From the NCBI GenBank assembly GCA_903831005.1, contig CAIKWA010000085.1, positions 1 to 37,477 on the forward strand: a DNA stretch of 37,477 nucleotides, read 5' to 3'. Position 1 is the first letter of the stretch. Each line of letters begins with the position of its first letter. A program made the translations under genes and the position numbers. Below are positions 20,001 through 27,962 of this stretch, one piece after another. The notes beneath the pieces were generated by a model, which did not search any database, was not told the DNA's origin, and worked only from the letters and a program-made list of their open reading frames with translations. Source of the DNA: an uncultured Opitutia bacterium (GTDB lineage Bacteria > Verrucomicrobiota > Verrucomicrobiia > Opitutales > UBA953).

Positions 20001-20285
20001 AAAGGCATCCTCGCCGAAGTTGTCACCAAGGGAGCATCCTCCGCCCCCGTCAACCTGGCCGAGGTCGAGCTCGCCGCGGGCGAGAGTATCGACTTCATCG
20101 CCGACAACTTCATCGGCTCGAACAGCGACACCTTCGCTTGGTCGCCGGTGATTAAGGACGCCAAGACTGGCGAGATCCTCACCTCCGCCGCCGGCGAGTT
20201 CGGCAAGAAGCCCGATCGACAGTCAGCCCTTTCTTCGTTCGCCCAGGTCCTGCTGACCAGTAACGAATTCATCTTCGCCGACTAA
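17049..20285 (+). CDS. PSD1 and planctomycete cytochrome C domain-containing protein (DUF1549/DUF1553), copy 1
   Basis: 1078 aa. N-terminal [20 protein letters not shown]; second motif [24 protein letters not shown]; C-terminal DUF1553 ([27 protein letters not shown]). Confidence 0.92.
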   Translation: [1078 protein letters not shown]

Positions 20286-21724
20286 TGCAACACATCGACC
20301 CGCTCTCCCTCGGCTCACGCCGCGAGTTCCTCCGACGCGTCGGCATGGGCCTCGGTGGCGTCGCCATGGCCTCACTGCTCCAGCAGGAACTTCGCGGCGC
20401 TGAGATCAAGGTGAATCCGCTCCACCCTCTCGCCGCCCGCAAGGCGCCGTTGCCCTGCAAGGCGAAGCGTGTCATCCATATCTTCGCTAACGGCGGTGCC
20501 TCGCAGGTCGACACGTTTGACCGCAAAATCGCTCTCGATAAATACCACGGTAAGACACTTCCGGGCGACTACATCGCCACCGAACGCAAAACGGGCGCGG
20601 CCTTCCGCTCTCCCTTCACTTGGAAACGCTACGGCAAGAGCGGCCTCGAGGTCAGCGAGCTCTTCGCAAAGACGGCCGAACATGCCGATGACCTCTGCGT
20701 CATCCGCTCAATGAAGGCGGATGTGCCTAACCACGAGCCATCGCTCCTGCTCATGAACTGCGGCGAAGCCCGCCAGGTCCGTCCCTCGATGGGCTCGTGG
20801 GTCACCTATGGCCTCGGTACTGAGAACGAGAACCTTCCCGGCTTCATGACGCTATGCCCCGGCGGCTTCCCCATCCAGGAGACCCAGAACTGGCAATGCG
20901 GCTTCCTCCCCGGAGTCTACCAAGGTAACTACGTCGACACCTCCAAGCGGAGCGTCGAGGAACTCATCGAGAATATCCGTAACTTCGGACTCTCACGCCC
21001 TGCCCAACGTAAGCAACTCGACCTACTCGGTAAACTCAACGCTGCCCACCAGTCCGTCCGCCCGCAGGACGCTGCCCTGGAAGCCCGCGCCCAATCCTTC
21101 GAGATGGCCTACCGTATGCAGCTCGAGGCCACGGACGCCTTCGACATCGGCCGCGAATCCGAAAAGACCCGCGAGATGTACGGCGACACTACGCTCGGCC
21201 GACAGTTCCTTATCGCTCGCCGCCTCGCCGAACGTGGCGTGCGCTTCATCCAGCTCTGGCACGGCGCTGGTCAGCCTTGGGATAGCCATGACGACCTTGA
21301 GAAAAACCATAAGCGTCTCGCGATGGAGGCCGATCAGCCGATTGCGGCCCTCCTCGCCGACCTCAAGCGACTCGGCATGCTCGACGAAACCCTGGTCATC
21401 TGGGGTGGTGAATTCGGCCGCACCCCAACCGTCGAACTCCCGACCCCAGGCTCTAATGCCGGCAAGATCAATGGGCGCGACCACAATAGCCATGGCTTTA
21501 CAATGTGGATGGCCGGCGGCGGCGTGAAGGCCGGCACAGTCTACGGCGAGTCCGACGAGTTCGGCTTCAAATCCGTCAAGGATGTCGTCCACGTGCACGA
21601 CCTCCATGCGACCATTTTGCGTCTCCTTGGCTTCAATCACGAAGAGTTCACCTTCCGTAGTTCCGGCCGCGACTTCCGCCTCACGGACGTCCACGGTAAG
21701 ATTGTCCAGCAAATCATTGCCTGA
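20285..21724 (+). CDS. DUF1501 domain-containing protein, Tat signal, copy 1
   Basis: 479 aa. SRREFLRRVGMGLGGVAMASLL Tat-like signal; VIHIFANGGASQVDTFDRK; VIWGGEFGRTPTVE. ATG overlaps the preceding TAA (TAATG). Confidence 0.9.
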   Translation: MQHIDPLSLGSRREFLRRVGMGLGGVAMASLLQQELRGAEIKVNPLHPLAARKAPLPCKAKRVIHIFANGGASQVDTFDRKIALDKYHGKTLPGDYIATERKTGAAFRSPFTWKRYGKSGLEVSELFAKTAEHADDLCVIRSMKADVPNHEPSLLLMNCGEARQVRPSMGSWVTYGLGTENENLPGFMTLCPGGFPIQETQNWQCGFLPGVYQGNYVDTSKRSVEELIENIRNFGLSRPAQRKQLDLLGKLNAAHQSVRPQDAALEARAQSFEMAYRMQLEATDAFDIGRESEKTREMYGDTTLGRQFLIARRLAERGVRFIQLWHGAGQPWDSHDDLEKNHKRLAMEADQPIAALLADLKRLGMLDETLVIWGGEFGRTPTVELPTPGSNAGKINGRDHNSHGFTMWMAGGGVKAGTVYGESDEFGFKSVKDVVHVHDLHATILRLLGFNHEEFTFRSSGRDFRLTDVHGKIVQQIIA

Positions 21725-22569
21725 TGCGCGTCCTCGCCCTGCTGCTCTGCTTCGCCGCCACCACGGCTTCGGCGGTCGAGACTAAGGTGTTCAAGGACAT
21801 CAGCTACAAGGATGACGTCATCTCCCAGACACCCTACGAGCAGGAACGCTGTAAACTCGATCTGACGATTCCCGCCGGTGCTAAGGGTTTCGCCACCTAT
21901 GTCTGGTTCTACGGCGGCGGCCTAAAGAACGGGGCCAAGGACCTACGCTCACAATATTGCACGGAGATCCGCGAGAGCCTCGCCCAATCCGGCGTCGCCG
22001 TGGTCACCCCGAACTACCGCCTCAGCCCCAAGGTCAAGTACCCCGCCTACGTCGATGATGCCGCCGCCGCCTTCGCTTGGACGGTCAAGCATATCGCCGA
22101 ACATGGCGGCGACCCGCGCAAGGTTTTCATCGGTGGCCACTCCGCTGGCGCCACCCTCGCCCTCCTCGTGGGCATGGACCCGAACCGACTAAAGCCCCAC
22201 GGTCTTACCTTGGGCTCCGTCGCCGGCATTGCTCAGGTCAGCGCCCAGGTGCTCACCCACTTCACCATCCGCGAAGAGCGCGGGCAGCCCCGCTACGCCA
22301 TCACGTGCGACGAAGCTGCGCCGGCGTTCTATATCCGAAAGGCCTTGCCCCCGATACTCTCGATCTACGCTCAGCACGACATGCTCAGCAGAGCCGAGGA
22401 AAACCAGTTCTTCGTGTCGACCTTGAAGGCCGCCGGTCACGTCGAGACCTATTCGCTGCGCGTCGACGATCGCGATCATGGCACGGTCGGCCATAACATC
22501 CGCCATCACGACGACCCAGCCCGCCTCGCGATTCTCAACTTCATCGCGAAACAGTCCGCCGGCCGCTAG
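21724..22569 (+). CDS. Exported alpha/beta hydrolase (esterase/lipase-like)
   Basis: 281 aa. Signal peptide MRVLALLLCFAATTASA; nucleophile motif GGHSAGATLALLVG; WFYGGGLKNG region. ATG overlaps the preceding TGA (TGATG). Confidence 0.85.
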   Translation: MRVLALLLCFAATTASAVETKVFKDISYKDDVISQTPYEQERCKLDLTIPAGAKGFATYVWFYGGGLKNGAKDLRSQYCTEIRESLAQSGVAVVTPNYRLSPKVKYPAYVDDAAAAFAWTVKHIAEHGGDPRKVFIGGHSAGATLALLVGMDPNRLKPHGLTLGSVAGIAQVSAQVLTHFTIREERGQPRYAITCDEAAPAFYIRKALPPILSIYAQHDMLSRAEENQFFVSTLKAAGHVETYSLRVDDRDHGTVGHNIRHHDDPARLAILNFIAKQSAGR

Positions 22570-22633
22570 TCGGCTTTAAATCGAGAAATCCGTTGAAACC
22601 TTTAAAGTGCAGGATTGTCATAATCATCACCCC

Positions 22634-25600
22634 ATGCGCGTCCTGCCCTTAGTCGCCCTCTTGCTCGTTGCTCCGCACCTCGGTGCCGCCGAAACCGCCG
22701 ATAGCGTCGGCTTCAACCGCGACATCCGACCGATCATGTCGGACACCTGCTTCCATTGCCACGGCTTCGACCCGAAGTCGCGCAAGGGCGGCCTACGCCT
22801 GGACATCCGCGAAGAAGCCCTGAAAGCCGGCAAGAGCGACGAAATCGCTATCGTGCCAGGCAAGCCAGAGAAAAGCGAAATCATCAAACGCATCTTCTCA
22901 ACCGATGCCGCAGAAGTCATGCCCGAAAAGGAGGCGCACAAGAGCCTCACTGCCGCCCAGAAGGAACTCTTCCGCCGCTGGGTCGCCGAGGGCGCCGTCT
23001 ACGAACCGCACTGGGCCTATAAGCCACTGGAGATGCCGTCAATCCCAGCCATCCCCAACGACGGCAAAAATCCGATCGACGCCTTCATCGCCGCTAAGCT
23101 TGCCGCCAAAAAGATCACCCCTTCCGCCGAAGCCTCCAAGGAGCGCCTGCTGCGACGCGCCTCGCTTGACCTGACCGGCCTGCCGCCCACGCCGAACGAA
23201 ACCGCTGCCTTCCTCGCCGACCAGTCACCTGACGCCTACGAGAAACAGGTTGATCGCCTGCTGGCTTCTTCCCATTTCGGCGAGCGCATGGCGGTCTGGT
23301 GGCTCGATGTCGCCCGCTTCGCGGACACGGTCGGCTATCACGGCGACCAGAACCAGCGGATCTTCCCCTATCGCGATTACGTCATCAAGGCGTTCAACGA
23401 TAATAAACCGTTCGACGCCTTCACGCGCGAGCAGCTCGCGGGCGACCTTTTACCTAATCCGTCGGAAGAACAACTCGTCGCCAGCGGCTATAACCGACTG
23501 AACATGATGACCCGCGAAGGTGGGGCCCAAGTGAAGGAATACCTCTCGAAGTACGGCGCCGAGCGCGTGCGCTCGGTCTCCAACGCCTGGTTGGGCAGCA
23601 CGTTCGGTTGCGCGGAATGCCACGACCATAAGTTCGACCCCATCAAATCCGCCGACTTCTACTCCCTGCAGGCATTCTTCGCCGACGTGAAGCAGTGGGG
23701 AGTCTACGCGGACTATGGTTATACCCCGGAACCGGAACTGAGGGGTGTCGGCAACGAACATCCCTTCTATCCGGAGATCCGGAGCAAGAACGCCTATCTC
23801 ACCAAGAAGGATGCCCAACTCCGGGTCGAGCTGGCTACCCACTACGCCGAAGTCGGCGCCATGATCTCGACAGACCAAAAGGCGCTCGCTGATTACGCCG
23901 CCTGGCAGAAAAACCTGACCGCGTTCGTCTCGACTCATCCGACCGGCCTGATCTCGCCGTCCGGCACTTTCTTATTCAAGCCCGCACCGCCGGCCGCACC
24001 GGCCAAGATGGCCGCCAAGACTCCCGCCAAGAAAACCGATGCCGCGGCCGCCAAGAAGCCAGCCGTCCCCGCCCCGGCCCCTGTCGACTTCGCCGCCGGT
24101 GCCGCCTTCAAGATGCCGAAGGGTGTCTCCAAGGGCGATGACTTCGCGATCACACTTGCCGCCGTCGCCTCCACGATTGCGTCGGTTCGCATCGACATCC
24201 CTAAGGGCTCCCTGCCTGTCGGCTCCTCCGCCAACATCACGGCCCGCTTCGGCATCATCGACGCTAAGGGCAAGGAACGTTCGGCCGCGGTTTACTTGGC
24301 CGATGCCACCCATCGCGAACCCCGCTACAACAGCACCGTCGAACAGACCGACATCAACGCAGGGTGGACCTTGAAGATGCCCGACGCCGATGTCCATGCG
24401 GTCTGGCTGCTCGACACCCCCGTCAGCTTGAAGGCCGATGAGAAGTTCGTGGTCCACTTCGAGAGCAACGCCGCGCTGACGCTCAAGGTCGCCATCTCGC
24501 CTCTCTCCCATGACGAGCCCTTAAAGGTGGCCAGCCCAGCTTCCCTCACGGCCCTCACGGAAACACGCCTCACCGCGGATGCCGTCGCCCTCTACCTGAA
24601 CTCCCGCGGCTCCGATCGCGCCCCTCTCGCCAAATCCCGGGCCATCGTCGCCAATCTCCGCCGGCAATACGATGGCTATGCTTGGTCGATGGTCACCCTG
24701 GCCGCCAAGCCGCTCACGGTACGCATCCTCCCGCGCGGTAACTTCCTCGACGAGACCGGCCCCGTCGTCCTGCCCTCGACGCCGTCGTTCCTACCTGGCC
24801 TGCGCACCAGCACGGAGCAGAAGCGGCTGACCCGCCTTGATCTGGCGAATTGGATCACTTCTAAAGATAATCCAATCACCGCCCGTACGGTGATGAATCG
24901 GCTCTGGCAAATCTTCCATGGCTCCGGCCTCAGCGCCGGTCTCGACGACTTGGGCTCGCAAGGCGAATTACCCTCGCATCCAGAACTCCTCGAGTGGCTC
25001 GCGCTTGAGTTCCGCGATAAAGGATGGGACCTGAAGAAGATGGTTCGACTGATGGTTACGAGCCGCACCTACCGCCAGAGCAGCAGCCTCCGCCCAGAAC
25101 TCAAGGAGCTCGACCCCAACAATCGCCTCCTTGCTTCGCAGAACCCGCGCCGCCTCGATGCCGAGTTCGTCCGCGATAACGCCCTTTTCATCGCCGGTCT
25201 CCTCAATGTCGCGGATGTCGGTGGCCCCAGCGTAAAGCCCTACCAGCCCGAAGGCTATTACGAGCCCATGCAGTTCCCGAACCGTACCTATGTCGCGAGC
25301 AAGGACTCCGACCAATGGCGCCGAGGGCTCTACATGCATTGGCAACGCATGTTCCTACACCCGATGTTAATCAACTTCGATGCGCCTTCGCGCGACGAGT
25401 GCACCGCGCTCCGCAGTTACAGCAACACGCCGCAGCAAGCCCTGACCCTCCTCAACGACCCGACGTTCGTCGAGGCTGCGCGCGCCCTGGCCGCCCGCCT
25501 GCTGGCGCTGCCGGCCGGCGGCGACCGGCTCGACCAAGGCTTCCGCCTCGCCATGGGCCGGGACATCAAGCCGGCCGAGCGCCCGTCACTAGAAAAGCTG

Positions 25601-25765
25601 ATCAGCGAACAGACGGCTTATTATAAATCCAATCCAGCCGAAGCCGCCAAGCTGATCAAGGTCGGCTTCAGCCCGCCCTCCGCCAGCGATCCAGCCGAAC
25701 TCGCTGCCTGGACGCAAGCCTGCCGCGTCCTCCTTAATTCCCACGAAGCGATCACCCGCTACTAA
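22634..25765 (+). CDS. PSD1 and planctomycete cytochrome C domain-containing protein, copy 2
   Basis: ORF opens at 22607; M at 22634 gives signal peptide [62 protein letters not shown]; DUF1553 [27 protein letters not shown]. Confidence 0.92.
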   Translation: [1043 protein letters not shown]

Positions 25766-25769
25766 GACC

Positions 25770-27206
25770 ATGCGCCCTTACGACCCCGTCGCCCACACTC
25801 TGTCGATCAACCGACGGAGTTTCCTCACCAAGAGCGCCTACGGCCTCGGTAGCGCGGCCTTCGCCATGCTCGCCGCCCAGCACGGCTTCGGCGGACTCCA
25901 AGCCGCCTCGTTCTCCAAGGGCGTACTGCAGAAGCCACACCTTCCCGTGAAGGCCAAGCGCGTCATCTTTCTCTGCATGGCCGGCGGCCCGCCGCACCTC
26001 GAACTCTTCGACAATAAGCCGGTGCTGAAAAAACTCGACGGTCAGGCCTTTCCGGAATCCTTCACCAAAGGAAAACAAATCGCCCAACTGCAGGGCGCTG
26101 TCCTGAAGGCCCGTGGAGGCTCCTTTGAATTCAAGAAGTGGGGCAAGTCAGGCATGGAGCTCACCGATATCTTCCCGCACATCGGCTCCGTCGCCGACGA
26201 CCTTTGCGTCGTGCGTTCGCTGAAGACGGAACAAATCAACCACGACACGGCTCACGCCTTCATTAACACGGGCTCGATCATTAAGGGCCGCCCAAGCATG
26301 GGCTCGTGGCTACTTTACGGCTTGGGTGCCGAATCCGAAAACCTCCCAGGCTACATTGTGCTTAATTCCTCCGGCCGCACGGGCCAGCAGCCGATCTCCT
26401 CACGTCAGTGGTCGAGCGGCGTGCTGCCGAGCAAGTACCAAGGCATCCAGTTCCAGTCCAAAGGAGAAGCCGTCCACTACATCGGTAACCCCGAAGGCGT
26501 GTGCCAGAGCACCCAACGTCAGGTCATCGACGAAATCCGCCGCCTCAACGGGCAGCTGGCCGAAGAGACGGTCGATCCGGAGATCGCTACGCGTGTCGCC
26601 CAATACGAGATGGCCTTCAAAATGCAGTCGAGCGTGCCCGAACTGCTCGATTTTAAGAGCGAGTCCGCGAAGACGATTGAATCCTACGGCATCAAAGAAG
26701 TCGGTGACGGCTCCTTTGCCTCCAACTGCCTCATGGCCCGACGTCTCGCAGAGCGCGGTGTGCGCATGATCCAGCTCTATCACCGCGCCTGGGATCTCCA
26801 CGGCGGCCTCGACAACGGCATGAAGATGGGCGCCGAAGATGTCGACAAGGCCACCGGCGCCCTCATCCGCGATCTCAAGGAACGCGGCATGCTCGACGAC
26901 ACGCTCATCCTGTGGGGTGGTGAATTCGGTCGCACCCCGATGGGTCAAGGCACCGGCCGCGACCACCACATCGCCGGCTACTCGGTCTTCCTGGCCGGCG
27001 GCGGCATCAAGGCCGGCACAACTTACGGCGCCACCGACGAGCTCGGTTACAACGCCGTCGAGAACGTCGTCGATGTCCATGACCTGCACGCCACAATGCT
27101 CGCCTTGATGGGCATCGACCACCATCGCTTGAATGTGAAATACCAAGGCCTCGACGTCCGCCTCACCGGCGTCGCGGGCAAGGTGGTGAAGGGCATCATG
27201 GCCTAA
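25770..27206 (+). CDS. DUF1501 domain-containing protein, Tat signal, copy 2
   Basis: 478 aa. NRRSFLTKSAYGLGSAAFAMLAA; VIFLCMAGGPPHLELFDNKP; ILWGGEFGRTPMGQ. Starts 4 nt after the copy-2 PSD1 stop. Confidence 0.9.
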   Translation: MRPYDPVAHTLSINRRSFLTKSAYGLGSAAFAMLAAQHGFGGLQAASFSKGVLQKPHLPVKAKRVIFLCMAGGPPHLELFDNKPVLKKLDGQAFPESFTKGKQIAQLQGAVLKARGGSFEFKKWGKSGMELTDIFPHIGSVADDLCVVRSLKTEQINHDTAHAFINTGSIIKGRPSMGSWLLYGLGAESENLPGYIVLNSSGRTGQQPISSRQWSSGVLPSKYQGIQFQSKGEAVHYIGNPEGVCQSTQRQVIDEIRRLNGQLAEETVDPEIATRVAQYEMAFKMQSSVPELLDFKSESAKTIESYGIKEVGDGSFASNCLMARRLAERGVRMIQLYHRAWDLHGGLDNGMKMGAEDVDKATGALIRDLKERGMLDDTLILWGGEFGRTPMGQGTGRDHHIAGYSVFLAGGGIKAGTTYGATDELGYNAVENVVDVHDLHATMLALMGIDHHRLNVKYQGLDVRLTGVAGKVVKGIMA

Positions 27207-27223
27207 GCGGTAAACGACACTTT

Positions 27224-27245
27224 AACGCCGTTTAAATTCGGCGTT
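27224..27245. repeat. Short perfect inverted repeat in intergenic region
   Basis: AACGCCG-TTTAAATT-CGGCGTT, 7-bp arms, between the DUF1501 and DUF1080 genes. No T-tract follows. Confidence 0.6.
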
Positions 27246-27284
27246 TAGACTTCAACGGACGAGGCAGAATCATAAGGTGATGCC

Positions 27285-27935
27285 ATGCCCCTCCACCGCC
27301 TCACCCTGACGGCCGCCCTCCTGGCGTCTGCCTTCGTCAACGCCTTCGCCGCCGACGCAATCACTCCGACCGCGAAAACCGAACTCTTCAACGGCAAGGA
27401 CACCGTCGGTTGGTTGGTCTACCCGGCCGAAACCTCCAAGGACACCTGGTCCATCAAGGATGGCATCCTCGCTTGCGTCGGTAAGCCCAGCGGCTTCCTG
27501 CGCACGGAGAAGAGCTACAAGCAGTATCGCTTCACGGTCGAGTGGCGCTTCACCAAGACCGGCAACACTGGCGTGGTCGTGCACATGACGCCTCCCGACG
27601 CGGTCTGGCCGAAGAGCATCGAGTGCCAGGGGATGCATAAGAACCAAGGCGACTTCTACTTCTGGAACGGTGCCACGCTCACGGGCGGCACCGAGCTGAA
27701 GAACAAGGCCGGCAAGATCCGCGGCTACCGCCTCGGCAAACAGTCCGACGCCGAGAAGCCCGCCGGCGAATGGAATACTTTCACCACAATCTGCGACGGC
27801 AATACCGTCACAATTCTCGTCAACGGCAAGGAAGTGAACAAGGCCACCGGAACCAATCTCGCTGAAGGCTTCATCGGTCTGCAGGTCGAAGGCGGCGCCT
27901 TCGAAGTCAAACGCTGCACCCTCGAACCCCTGTAA
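27285..27935 (+). CDS. DUF1080 (3-keto-disaccharide hydrolase family) protein, single domain
   Basis: 216 aa. Signal peptide MPLHRLTLTAALLASAFVNAFA; TELFNGKDTVGWLVYPAE...WSIKDGILACVGKPSGFLRTEKSYKQYRFTVEWRF. Confidence 0.9.
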   Translation: MPLHRLTLTAALLASAFVNAFAADAITPTAKTELFNGKDTVGWLVYPAETSKDTWSIKDGILACVGKPSGFLRTEKSYKQYRFTVEWRFTKTGNTGVVVHMTPPDAVWPKSIECQGMHKNQGDFYFWNGATLTGGTELKNKAGKIRGYRLGKQSDAEKPAGEWNTFTTICDGNTVTILVNGKEVNKATGTNLAEGFIGLQVEGGAFEVKRCTLEPL

Positions 27936-27962
27936 TCCCCCTACCCCTACCCCTTTTAAGCC

